From: Actinomadura luteofluorescens
Lineage (GTDB): Bacteria; Actinomycetota; Actinomycetes; Streptosporangiales; Streptosporangiaceae
Reading direction: 5' to 3'
Assembly: GCF_013409365.1 (NCBI RefSeq)
Contig: NZ_JACCBA010000001.1
Location: 806,001 to 870,000, forward strand
Length of the DNA: 64,000 nt
This document shows positions 33,056 through 41,419 of the stretch, in pieces. The position numbers and the translations under genes are program-made. Within the stretch, counting starts at the first letter, position 1; every line of letters begins with the position of its first letter. Below the pieces are notes generated by a model. That model was not told the origin of the DNA. It saw only the letters and a program-made list of their open reading frames with translations, and did not search any database.

Positions 33056-33526
33056 CTAGACCGCGGTCGCTCCGGGCAGGAGCCGGTCGAGGAGCTGCGC
33101 GACGGTGATGACACCGATCATCGGGGCGTCGGTGCGGTCGGGTGCGCCGCTGACCGCGACGACGGGGCTGCGACTGGCCGCCATGACGCTGGCGATCTCC
33201 ATGGCGGTGGCGTTGGCGTCGACGGCGGGCAGCGCCGTCCGCTCCTCCGCGAGGAGGTCGGCGACGGTCTTCCCAGCGAGCTTGGCGCACAGTCGGTCGG
33301 CGTGTTGCTCGTCGTAGACGCGGGCCAGGGCGGGGTCGTCGCGGACGTGCGGCGGGATGATGTACCGCAGTAGCTGTGATCCCGGGATCACAGCTATGGG
33401 GCGGCGGTCGGAGTCGACGACGATGAGGCCCGCGAGCCGGTGCTCGGCCACCAGCCGGGCCGCGTCCAACGCGGAGCTGTCCGGTGCGACGGTCGGGTAC
33501 TGGACGGCGAGGTCTCGTGCGCGCAT
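33056..33526 (-). CDS. CBS-domain pair protein
   Basis: This 156-aa protein consists of two CBS motifs: ARDLAVQYPTVAPDSSALDA with LAGLIVVDSDRRPIAVI, and KTVADLLAEERTALPAVDAN with RSPVVAVSG...IGVITVAQLL. Such stand-alone pairs bind adenine nucleotides or other ligands and regulate partners. The cation:proton antiporter that diverges from it at 33669 is a plausible partner. A perfect 26-bp palindrome lies within its coding sequence. Confidence 0.85.
   Translation of the reverse strand: MRARDLAVQYPTVAPDSSALDAARLVAEHRLAGLIVVDSDRRPIAVIPGSQLLRYIIPPHVRDDPALARVYDEQHADRLCAKLAGKTVADLLAEERTALPAVDANATAMEIASVMAASRSPVVAVSGAPDRTDAPMIGVITVAQLLDRLLPGATAV
33371..33396. repeat. Perfect 26-bp palindrome inside the CBS gene
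   Basis: TAGCTGTGATCCC is followed directly by its exact reverse complement with no spacer. It encodes AVIPGSQLL within the first CBS domain on the minus strand. Confidence 0.9.
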
Positions 33527-33668
33527 CGCCCCAACGTAACCGACGGCACAGATGCGAGGGGCCCACGCAGGGGTCGAGCGGAGAGCGCGCTAGATCCGTT
33601 AGGGTCGTGGCCGGTGAGCCGGGAAGTCTGGTCGGCACTTCGTCCGCCATTCCCGAAAGAGCTCCGGT

Positions 33669-34955
33669 ATGACCAACCTTCTGCTCGCCTTCTCCGCCAT
33701 GCTGCTGCTGGCGGTCCTGGTGTCCAGCCTCGCGCACCGCACCGTGCTGTCGACGGCGGCGCTGTTCCTGGTTGGAGGGTTCCTCCTCGGTGACGGCGTC
33801 ACCGGAGTGATCACTCTGCGGCCCGGTGACACGCTGGTGTCCGAGCTGGCGGAGCTGGCGCTGTTCGCGGTCCTGTTCACCGACGGCATGCACGCGGGCT
33901 GGCAGGACCTGCGCAGTGCCTGGCGGTTGCCCGGACGCGCGCTGGGCTGGGGCCTGCCGCTGACCCTGCTGGTCACCGCCGTGCTCGCGCACTACGTCGT
34001 CGGTCTGGGATGGGTGCAGTCGCTGCTGATCGCGGCCATCCTCACCCCCACCGACCCCGTGTTCGCCGCCGCGCTCGTCGGCAACGACAAGGTTCCGCCC
34101 CGGCTGCGGCACCTGCTCAACGTCGAGTCGGGCGTCAACGACGGGCTCGTCCTGCCGTTCGTGGTGCTGTTCCTGGCGATCGCCCAGGGCGAGGAGAACC
34201 TGCACCTGGGCGAGCTCGGCGCCGAACTGGCCGGCGGCCTGGCCATCGGCGTGGCGATCCCCTGGGCGGCGATCATGCTGGTCCGCACCCGGTGGTTCGC
34301 GATCTCGCCCAAGTACGAGCCGCTGAACGCCGTCGCGATCGGGCTGCTGGTGCTCGCCACCGCGCAGGCCACGCACGGCAACCTCTTCCTGGCGGCCTTC
34401 GCCGCCGGGGTCACCGTCGCGACCGTCGGGCACCGGCACCGGGAGGCGTTCGAGGAGTTCGGCGAACTGATCGCCGAACTCCTCAAGCTCGCCGCCCTGC
34501 TGGTCTTCGGTGCGCTTCTGTCCCCCGCGTTCCTCGGCGACGTCGGCTGGACGGGCTGGGCCTTCGCCGTCCTCGCACTGGTGGTCGCCCGGCCGGTGGC
34601 GATCTGGGTGTCGTTCCTGCGCTCCGGGCTGACCGCGCGCGAGCAGGCAGCGGTGATGTGGTTCGGCCCGAAGGGCTTCGCCTCGGTCGTCTACGGGCTG
34701 CTCGTCCTGGAATCCGGCATCCCGGCCGGCGAGAAGATCTTCCACCTGGTCGGCGTCACCATCACCCTGTCGATCCTCGCGCACTCCTCCACCGACATCG
34801 TCGTCGCCCGCGGCTTCGACGACGAACACGAAGTACCGGCCTGGTTCGAGCGCACCCGCACCCGCATCCGGCGTTCCGGAGCCGCCGGCAAGGCGCAGGA
34901 CGACACCTCCCCGCCATCGCGATCCGAAGATCATTCCCGCGACCGTCCGCAATGA
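33669..34955 (+). CDS. CPA1-type cation:proton antiporter
   Basis: This 428-aa protein has about 12 helices. The ion-site motif TPTDPVFAAALVGNDKVP is followed by NVESGVNDGLVLPFVVLFLA, the paired acidic region of Na+/H+ exchangers. The C-terminal tail is short and charged. It probably exchanges Na+ or K+ for protons at the membrane. It is followed after 12 nt by a second ion transporter, and a CBS protein diverges upstream. Confidence 0.9.
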   Translation: MTNLLLAFSAMLLLAVLVSSLAHRTVLSTAALFLVGGFLLGDGVTGVITLRPGDTLVSELAELALFAVLFTDGMHAGWQDLRSAWRLPGRALGWGLPLTLLVTAVLAHYVVGLGWVQSLLIAAILTPTDPVFAAALVGNDKVPPRLRHLLNVESGVNDGLVLPFVVLFLAIAQGEENLHLGELGAELAGGLAIGVAIPWAAIMLVRTRWFAISPKYEPLNAVAIGLLVLATAQATHGNLFLAAFAAGVTVATVGHRHREAFEEFGELIAELLKLAALLVFGALLSPAFLGDVGWTGWAFAVLALVVARPVAIWVSFLRSGLTAREQAAVMWFGPKGFASVVYGLLVLESGIPAGEKIFHLVGVTITLSILAHSSTDIVVARGFDDEHEVPAWFERTRTRIRRSGAAGKAQDDTSPPSRSEDHSRDRPQ

Positions 34956-34967
34956 CCAGGAGCTTTC

Positions 34968-36245
34968 TTGGCAATCGCCGCCATCGTCATCTTCGTCGTC
35001 GCCTACGTCCTGATCGCATCAGAGAAGATCCACCGCACCGCCGTCGCCCTGGGCGGCGCGGGGCTGATGCTGCTGTTCCACATCACCGATGCGCAGAAGG
35101 CGTTCTTCTCCACCGAGTCGGGCGTCGACTGGAACGTCATCTTCCTGCTGCTGGGCATGATGGTGATCGTCTCGGTGCTGCGGCAGACCGGGGTGTTCGA
35201 GTTCGTGGCGATCTGGGCCGCCAAACGCGCCCGCGGCAAGCCCTACCGGCTGATGGTGATGCTCACCGTCATCACCGCGCTCGCCTCGGCACTGCTGGAC
35301 AACGTCACCACCGTGCTCCTGATCGCCCCGGTCACGTTCCTGGTCTGCGAACGACTCGCCCTGCAGGTCGTCCCGTACCTGATCGCCGAGGTGATGGCCT
35401 CCAACATCGGCGGTGCCGCCACCCTGGTCGGCGACCCGCCCAACATCATCATCGCCAGCCGCGGTGACCTGTCGTTCAACGACTTCCTGGTCAACCTGGC
35501 CCCGCTCATCGTCGGGCTGATGGTGGTCTTCTGCCTGCTGTGCCGCTGGCTGTTCCGCAGCGCGTTCGTCTACGACGAAGACCGCGCCGCCGAAGTCATG
35601 GCCCTTCAGGAGAAAGAGGCCATCACCGACCGGCGGCTGCTCTGGCAGAGCCTCACCGTGCTCGGGCTGGTGATCGTCGCGTTCGTGCTGCACCCGGTAC
35701 TGCACTACGAACCGTCCGTGGTGGCGTTGCTCGGCGCCGGACTGCTGGTGGCCGCCACCAAGGTCACCACCGAGCAGGCCCTGGAAGAAGTCGAGTGGCT
35801 GACGCTCGTCTTCTTCGCGGGCCTGTTCGTCATGGTCGGCGGCCTGGTCGAGACCGGCGTCATCGGCGACATCTCCCGCGCCGCCGCCGACGCCACCGAC
35901 GGGCGCCTCGGATTCGCGACCATGCTCCTGCTGTGGGCCTCGGCCATCCTGTCGGCCATCGTGGACAACATCCCCTACGTCGCCACCATGAGCCCGATCG
36001 TCTCCGACCTCGTCCAGCAGCAACCCGCCGGAGACGGCACCGTCCTGTGGTGGGCCCTCGCCCTCGGCGCCGACCTCGGCGGCAATGCCACCGCCATCGG
36101 CGCCAGCGCCAACGTCGTCGTCCTCGGCATCGCCGCCCGCAACGGCACCCCGATCAGCTTCTGGCAGTTCACCAAGTACGGCCTGATCGTCACCATCGTC
36201 ACCGTGGCGTTGTCGGTGCCGTACCTCTGGCTCCGCTACCTGTGA
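34968..36245 (+). CDS. ArsB/NhaD-superfamily permease (ion transporter family)
   Basis: This 425-aa protein has about 11 helices in two repeats. It contains LLDNVTTVLLIAPVTFLVCE, NIGGAATLVGDPPNIIIAS and the second-repeat SAIVDNIPYVATMSPIV, with DLGGNATAIGASANVVVLG. These D-N and GDPPN/GASAN motifs define the ArsB/P-protein/NhaD group. Arsenite efflux, Na+/H+ exchange and dicarboxylate transport all occur in this superfamily. The tight link to a CPA1 antiporter favours an ion-homeostasis role. The start is TTG at 34968 with AGGAG 5 nt upstream. Confidence 0.88.
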   Translation: MAIAAIVIFVVAYVLIASEKIHRTAVALGGAGLMLLFHITDAQKAFFSTESGVDWNVIFLLLGMMVIVSVLRQTGVFEFVAIWAAKRARGKPYRLMVMLTVITALASALLDNVTTVLLIAPVTFLVCERLALQVVPYLIAEVMASNIGGAATLVGDPPNIIIASRGDLSFNDFLVNLAPLIVGLMVVFCLLCRWLFRSAFVYDEDRAAEVMALQEKEAITDRRLLWQSLTVLGLVIVAFVLHPVLHYEPSVVALLGAGLLVAATKVTTEQALEEVEWLTLVFFAGLFVMVGGLVETGVIGDISRAAADATDGRLGFATMLLLWASAILSAIVDNIPYVATMSPIVSDLVQQQPAGDGTVLWWALALGADLGGNATAIGASANVVVLGIAARNGTPISFWQFTKYGLIVTIVTVALSVPYLWLRYL

Positions 36246-36342
36246 GGATCGGCGATCCACTGTCCGGCGGGCCGGCTTCGCAGGAGGACATATCGGCCTG
36301 CGCGGGTGACCGCGGGCCCCGGCCGAACTCGCGGCCGGGCAG

Positions 36343-36634
36343 TCAGGCGCCGGCGGGCTGGACGGTCGCGTCCTCGGCGGCGCCGGCGGTCCGCCCGGTG
36401 TCCACGCCGAGCACCGCGACGACCAGCACCGCGAGCAGCAGCGGAACCGCCCCGAGCAGCGCGGTCGTGTTGATCGACGGCACCGTCGCGCCCGCCACCA
36501 GCACGATCGTGACCACGACGCCGCCCGATTCTGCCGACGCCCGCCGACAGCCCCGACTCGCGCGAGCGGATCCGCGTCGGGTAGATCTCCGAGCTGCAGG
36601 CGGCCAGGACAGCCGCGATCGTCGCGGTGCCCAC
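36343..36634 (-). pseudogene. MFS sugar-porter-type transporter, C-terminal remnant
   Basis: One minus-strand frame reads SSEIYPTRIRSRESGLSAGV. Another continues with GGVVVTIVLVAGATVPSINT, followed by LLGAVPLLLAVLVVAVLGVD and a stop at 36343. Together they match the EIYPTRIR motif and last two helices of a sugar-porter-type MFS protein. The first two thirds of the gene are gone and a frameshift lies near 36545. Confidence 0.7.
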
Positions 36635-38189
36635 GTGACGGGTCGGTCGGCGTGCGAGGCCGGCAAGCCTCGTCCTTCCCGGCCGAACGCTTCTTGCGGC
36701 GTTAGTGGCGTGCCGGTGTGCGTCCGATCAAGCGTGCTCTGCCGTCGCCCGCGCCGGCCAGCACGCAACCCTCCGCCCGGAAAGCCACGAGAGTCTGGTT
36801 CACCGGCTCGGTGCCGGTGAGCACCATGGGCGCCAGTGCTCGGAGCTTCCCTGAGCGGCTCCGACGAACCGGCGTCCCTGTGAGTTCACGGAGGCGGGCA
36901 TCAACGCCAGAGCCAAGCTGATCAAAGGCAGATGCACACCGAGCAGGCTTCCACCTCCTGCGTCACCGCATCCTTCTCGAATGCGCCTCATCCTCCCGGC
37001 GCCGGCCATACCTCGGAGCCTTCTCAGGCCCGGAAACAATCCCGGGAATTCCACGTCGGCTCCCCGGCCTGAGGTCGCAGGCTCCTTGCGACAGGCACAT
37101 CGCATCTGCGTCCAGCTCGCCCGAGGCTAGAGACTCCCCTACGAACTCCCGGCCGCGAGGACTTCCACCACGTTCAATTATATTATATTTCGCCTATAAA
37201 CACCTATATGCCTGGATTGACCTGATTCTGCCTCACCAGACTCCTCGGCTACACCTCCAGGTTCAACGCGCCGACTTCACTCCCTTCGAAACCTGCTACG
37301 ACATATTCATATTTTACCGTTACATTGTTATTACTTGCGAAATCGATCTACTATCCGCCTTATTGCTATTTTGCCGCGGCGGCGACTGCAAGAATCGTTG
37401 CAAGGATTACGAGGAATACCCAGTTACGGTGCTTGCAAGCGAAGCGGGAACCCATGACGAGAGACCGGAACGCGATCTTGAGGGGGGCGCGCCCCCGGCA
37501 TCTGTCCGGTTCCGACTCCGACGCGAAGGATGCGGCGTACGGGCCGCAGACCATCCGCCGTTCCCAGCAGCCCGCCGCCGCGAACATGCCCGCGTCCAGG
37601 GCGGCCTGCAACACCGGGGTGCATGCGGAAAAGCGGACCGGTTGCTGGAGCGGGAAGCCATCGATCATCGCGATCTCGCCTGCACACGATCCAAATCCTC
37701 ATCACCTGGTCCGGCATCTCGCCCCAGGTTGGCGGTCACTATGCCGAGACCTGGCTGGGCGACGGGCTCGTAGACGTCCTCGGCGCGAACGGTTATTCCC
37801 ACGTTGGTAGCGACCCCAGCCTATGGGGGCCGGCCGTAAGGTTCGCCCCGTTCAAAGGGCACCCCCATGGGCGGCCCCGGAAACCGGTTACGGCAGAACC
37901 GGCACGCGAGGGGTGGCCTGGCCGAAGGCCCAGGTCTCCTACCTGACATCGGCGGCGGACCGCGGACGGCATGCGAGGTGCGCTTCCGCTTGCCGGTTCG
38001 CCCCCGCCGGGCGCATCTCGATGCCGACACCTGGAGACGGCCCACACGGATCGGGTCGATCAAGAGCACGTCGCGGACCTGCTGCGGCAGTAGGACCGAG
38101 TTCGATTCATGATCGCGCGGCTGACCTGGCCCCTCGAAGCCGAACTCGTCTTATCTCAGGGTGACCTCGACCACCAGAAGGGGGACGTT
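36635..38189. other. Long gene-free interval with an AT-rich island
   Basis: I recognise no protein in these 1.55 kb. Positions 37170-37400 are strikingly AT-rich (for example TTATATTATATTTCGCC), which is unlike the rest of the window. One plus frame around 37690-37830 has normal-looking residues (SGISPQVGGHYAETWLGDG) but no start or family match. The region directly precedes the lysis cassette and may hold its promoter. Confidence 0.5.
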
Positions 38190-39305
38190 TTGCTTTACGG
38201 AATCGACGTGGCCAGTTATCAGGGCAATCCCAACTGGGCCGCGGTACACCGCTCGGGGATCCGCTTCGGGTTTTCCAAGGTCACCGAGAACACCGACTAC
38301 ACCAACCCCACCTGGGGACACAATCGGTCAGGAATGCTGGCCCTCGGGGCGGGGTTCGTGCCGGGGGCTTATCACTTCCTGCACGGAGGGAACGGCGCCG
38401 CGCAGGCCCGCTACTTCCTGGCCAAGGCTGGAGAGCTCTCCCGGTTCGCCGTCGCGCTCGACGTCGAGGCGTCCGGCGCGAACGTTTCCACGGCCAGGGA
38501 GTGGGTGGCCGAGTTCAAGGACCGCACCGGCGGCCAGCCCGTCATCGGCTACTTCCCGCGCTGGTACTGGGAGGCCCATGGCCGTCCCGACCTCGGGTTC
38601 TTCGACACGATCTGGCAGTCGCGGTACGTCTCCGGCTCCGGCACACCGGCCGCTCTCTACAGGAAGGTTTCCTCCTCGTGGTGGGTGCAGTTCGGCGGAG
38701 AGCCCATCTCGATCCTGCAGTACTCGTCCAGCGGCGCGGTACCGGGCGTGCCGGGCCGCTGTGATGTCAACGCCTTCCGCGGCTCACTCGCAGAACTGAA
38801 GGTGCTGGCCCTCAGCGATTTCCAGGAGGTCGAAGTGCCCATCCGCAGTAGTTACGGCAAATCCAGGCCCCAGAACCTCGAATGGGGGCGGTTCACCCGC
38901 CTCAACTGGGACATCACCCACGCCGACCCGGCCAAGGCTCATTCCGTGCCCGACAAGGACCATCCCGACGGCTATCCCGGCTACGTGGCCCCCGCCTCGA
39001 CCTGGGCGGACATCGACACCGTCGTCCGCATCGAGGGCCTCAGCGAGGGCGACGAGTACCAACTGCAGTTCGAGGTCCACGACTGGACGGACGGAAAGTC
39101 CGCCGGGTCGTGGACCGAAGTCCGCGCCGACGCCAAGGCGACCGGCGGCGACCAGTTCGCGACCGCCGCGATGCCCAAGGGGCTCCGCAAGGGCCAGCAC
39201 GTGTACGTCTCGGTCGCGGCCTTCCCCGCCAGCGGCAATCCCGGCGACCGGCCCGCGCCCCGGGCGACGGTCGGACGGTGGACCATCGCCCAGGACCGTC
39301 GCTGA
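38190..39305 (+). CDS. GH25-family muramidase (phage-type lysozyme)
   Basis: A 371-aa protein whose first 205 residues form a GH25 domain: YGIDVASYQGNPNW, HRSGIRFGFSKVTEN, GAYHFLHG and ALDVEASGANVS, with the Asp/Glu catalytic pair, then IGYFPRWYWEAHG. The last 160 residues form a beta-rich extension with RLNWDITHADPAKAH, perhaps a wall- or surface-binding domain. There is no signal peptide, so release would need a holin, as for phage endolysins. I choose the TTG at 38190, with AAGGGGG 5 nt upstream, because similarity starts there; an ATG at 38109 is also in frame. It is the first gene of a lysis-like cassette. Confidence 0.85.
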   Translation: MLYGIDVASYQGNPNWAAVHRSGIRFGFSKVTENTDYTNPTWGHNRSGMLALGAGFVPGAYHFLHGGNGAAQARYFLAKAGELSRFAVALDVEASGANVSTAREWVAEFKDRTGGQPVIGYFPRWYWEAHGRPDLGFFDTIWQSRYVSGSGTPAALYRKVSSSWWVQFGGEPISILQYSSSGAVPGVPGRCDVNAFRGSLAELKVLALSDFQEVEVPIRSSYGKSRPQNLEWGRFTRLNWDITHADPAKAHSVPDKDHPDGYPGYVAPASTWADIDTVVRIEGLSEGDEYQLQFEVHDWTDGKSAGSWTEVRADAKATGGDQFATAAMPKGLRKGQHVYVSVAAFPASGNPGDRPAPRATVGRWTIAQDRR

Positions 39306-39506
39306 GTCCCTGCGTCCGTCACCCGCCTGGCGGAATCACCTGAAGCCGGCCGGCACCTTCTGGATGCATTCGTCGCCCGGATGATACGGGCGTGGACACG
39401 AGAGGCGACAGGCCAGCGCGATCAACGCTGGCCCCCTTTCCAGAGCTAGCAGATATCAGGCGCCTCGACAGGCGCGCAATGGTCGCTGTTCAGGTGAAGG
39501 AGTGCG

Positions 39507-39668
39507 ATGGCTGAAGCCGACCACATGAACGAAGTGGACGTAGACCCCGGCGTGCACCGAGCAACCGAAACCGACGAGGAGCAGGTCCTGCGCGGGCTGT
39601 ACGGCGAGCCCGACGCCGCCGGGATCTTCCGTGGAGAGGACGGGACAGGGAGGGAGGGTTCAGTATGA
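39507..39668 (+). CDS. 53-aa acidic peptide coupled to the endolysin gene
   Basis: A short ORF begins MAEADHMNEVDVDPGVHRAT and ends GEDGTGREGSV, with AAGGAG 4 nt before the ATG. Its stop overlaps the next start (ATGA at 39665), and its 3' end carries the GGGAGGGAGG ribosome-binding region of the CHAP gene. It is strongly acidic and contains EEQVLRGLYGEPDAAGIF. I know no named family. The position suggests a small regulator or inhibitor of the lysis proteins, or just a translational leader. Confidence 0.7.
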   Translation: MAEADHMNEVDVDPGVHRATETDEEQVLRGLYGEPDAAGIFRGEDGTGREGSV

Positions 39669-40381
39669 GCGCCGCGAGGATGATCGTAGCGGCGCGCGAG
39701 TCGCTGGGGATGTCGGGACGCCCGAACCCGATCACGCGAGAGTACGCGTCCCGGAACGGAGAAGAGTTCCTGCGCGCGTCCTGGTGCGACATGGCCATCA
39801 CCTACTGGGCCCGGCACTCCGGCAACGCCTCGGCGGTGCTTCCGGGCGGAGACCGCGCCTACACCGTCTGGCATGTCGACGACTTCAAGAAGATCGGCCG
39901 CTGGCACGCCGGCACCGCCTCCGCGGTCGACCGGGCCAGGCCCGGCGACATCGTGTTCTTCGACTGGGGCGGAAGCAACCGCGGCGGGTCGGTCGACCAT
40001 GTCGGCGTCGTGGAGAAGGTCCTGGGCGACGGACGGCTCCAGACGATCGAGGCCAACACCGGCGACGCGGTGAAGCGCCGCGTCCGCGCGGCCGGCGTCA
40101 TCGCCGGCTATGGACGGCCCACGTACGGAACCGGCTGGATGGAGGACTCGGTGAAGGACCTGCCCACGATCTCCAAGGGCGCGAAGGGCTCGAACGAGGC
40201 GGTGCAGACCGCGCGCGGCCTGCTGCTCGCCCGCAGCCATCCCGAGATCGGGACCAGCATGGACCGCGACTTCGACGTCACCATGGACAAGGCCGTCCGC
40301 GCCGTCCAGAAGTGGGCGAAGGTCGAGAGCGACGGGATCATCGGCCCCGTCACCTGGAGCGTCCTGCTCCGAGTCCACTGA
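39665..40381 (+). CDS. CHAP-domain endolysin with peptidoglycan-binding domain
   Basis: This 238-aa protein has an N-terminal CHAP/NlpC-like amidase or endopeptidase. The nucleophile Cys is in RASWCDMAITYWAR, the His in SVDHVGVVEKVLG, and the polar residue in TIEANTGD. A PG_binding_1-like domain occupies about residues 170-238 (TMDKAVRAVQKWAKVESDGI, then GPVTWSVLL). There is no signal peptide. It would cut peptide bonds of peptidoglycan after release through a holin. It is coupled to the 53-aa peptide upstream and is 145 bp before the holin-like gene. Confidence 0.88.
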   Translation: MSAARMIVAARESLGMSGRPNPITREYASRNGEEFLRASWCDMAITYWARHSGNASAVLPGGDRAYTVWHVDDFKKIGRWHAGTASAVDRARPGDIVFFDWGGSNRGGSVDHVGVVEKVLGDGRLQTIEANTGDAVKRRVRAAGVIAGYGRPTYGTGWMEDSVKDLPTISKGAKGSNEAVQTARGLLLARSHPEIGTSMDRDFDVTMDKAVRAVQKWAKVESDGIIGPVTWSVLLRVH

Positions 40382-40428
40382 TCCGCAAGAGCCCCGACCG
40401 GAGCGGATCACCGCGCGGGCTCTTCACA

Positions 40429-40457
40429 CCGCGTGCGCCGTGTCGCGGCGCACGCGG
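40429..40457. terminator. Hairpin between endolysin and holin-like genes
   Basis: A perfect 11-bp stem (CCGCGTGCGCC and its complement) encloses a 7-nt loop, 48 nt after the endolysin stop. A weaker AAGAGCCC/GGGCTCTT pair lies just before it. It may attenuate transcription into the holin gene. Confidence 0.55.
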
Positions 40458-40526
40458 CGGCGGCAGGCGTCGCCAGTTCGAGGACGAGGGCGGCAGGGCC
40501 GTCCGTGTGGCCTGAGGAGGGTCGCG

Positions 40527-40718
40527 ATGCATATCGGAAGCTACGCGAAGGCGATCGTCGCGGGTGTGGTCGCCGGGGCCGCGGCCCTTGGGACCGCGCT
40601 CGCCGACGATGTCGTCTCGACAGGCGAGTGGGTCGGCGTCGGTCTCGCGCTGTTCGGCGTGCTGGTGGTCACGGCCGTGGTGCCCAACGCGCGGGTATCG
40701 GACGAGCGGTGGCGATAG
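40527..40718 (+). CDS. Holin-like small membrane protein
   Basis: This 63-aa protein has two hydrophobic helices (AIVAGVVAGAAALGTALA, then VGVGLALFGVLVVTAVVP). They are joined by a polar turn (DDVVSTGEW), with a short basic tail. This matches putative actinophage holins. GGAGG lies 7 nt before the ATG. Following a GH25 muramidase and a CHAP endolysin, it would complete a membrane-permeabilising lysis set. A purely structural membrane role cannot be excluded. Confidence 0.75.
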   Translation: MHIGSYAKAIVAGVVAGAAALGTALADDVVSTGEWVGVGLALFGVLVVTAVVPNARVSDERWR

Positions 40719-40879
40719 CCCCACTGGCAGCACCGCCGCGAAGGCGGTTCCCAGACTCGCGCCGACGAGGGTGCCGGCACCTGATGCTCTGTGTAACCAT
40801 CCGTGGAGCACGCGCGGTTGAAGCGCCCAGCCTGTGTGTCAGGCGACGAGATGACGCGGTGGCCAGGAGCCCCAGGCCA

Positions 40880-41059
40880 AGCCCGCAACGCGGTTTCAGG
40901 GAGTCGGGGCTGCAGGCGTGCGCCCAGCCACCCGCCGGCCAGTCCGCCGAGACCGCAGGCAATACGGAGAGACCAGTCGGGCACGATGTCGCCAAAGCCG
41001 GTGCCGACCCGGCGCGGTCCCGCCACTGTGATCGGCGAGCGGATCCCGAACGACACCAC
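40880..41059 (-). pseudogene. TauE/SafE-type permease, C-terminal remnant
   Basis: The minus-strand frame IVPDWSLRIACGLGGLAGGW, then LGARLQPRLPETALR, matches the last helix and RLPE signature of TauE/SafE (sulfite exporter-like) permeases. Only about 60 residues remain, with no start of their own. Confidence 0.65.
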
Positions 41060-41174
41060 TGCCTGTGAAGGCGGGTGGGAAGGCCGGGACGAGCGTTGAC
41101 CGGAGAGCCAGGAGACTCACGCGGTCGCCTCCTCAAGACAACTGGGTCGGAGCTCCCCGGAGAGGAGGAGCTGC

Positions 41175-41419
41175 ATGCCCATGGTTCATCGCTCCCGGCA
41201 CCGTGCCGAGTGACCGTGTGCCGGGAGTGCTGCTGCGGACGTCCCGAGGTGACCGGCGTCGACCATGACGACCAGCCGGCGCGGCTGTGCGAGGCCGGCG
41301 CGGTGCGGGTGTCGCGATGCCTGAACGTGTGAGCGCGCGCCAACGTCATCGTCGTGCAGCCCTCGGCCGCCGGGCGAGCCGCTGGAGCGCGCCCCGTCCG
41401 GCTGGGGATGGTGAACGAC
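41175..41419 (+). pseudogene. [2Fe-2S] ferredoxin-like protein, broken
   Basis: An AGGAGG-led ATG at 41175 opens MPMVHRSRHRAE and then stops. The neighbouring frame continues with RVTVCRECCCGRPEVTGVDH and VRVSRCLNV, followed by an in-frame TGA at 41330-41332 and ANVIVVQPSAAGRAAGARPV. This is the thioredoxin-like [2Fe-2S] ferredoxin pattern, and the TGA replaces the expected last cluster cysteine. The frame then runs straight into the FecCD remnant, so the true C-terminus was deleted. Confidence 0.65.

Noticed and set aside
32514..34952. 812-codon minus-strand frame
   Set aside because: It lies antisense to the ABC permease and the CPA1 antiporter and crosses the CBS gene in another frame; no domain is recognisable.
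37366..37668. 100-codon minus-strand frame ending in a hydrophobic helix
   Set aside because: It has no ribosome-binding site or family motif, and the hydrophobic part comes from the AT-rich island.
38190..40718. Contractile injection system or complete prophage
   Set aside because: Only lysis-type genes are present; no sheath, tube, baseplate, capsid, terminase or integrase gene is seen in the window.
41330..41332. Selenocysteine codon in the ferredoxin-like gene
   Set aside because: No SECIS-like element was evident, the gene has another frameshift upstream and its end is deleted, so decay is far more likely.
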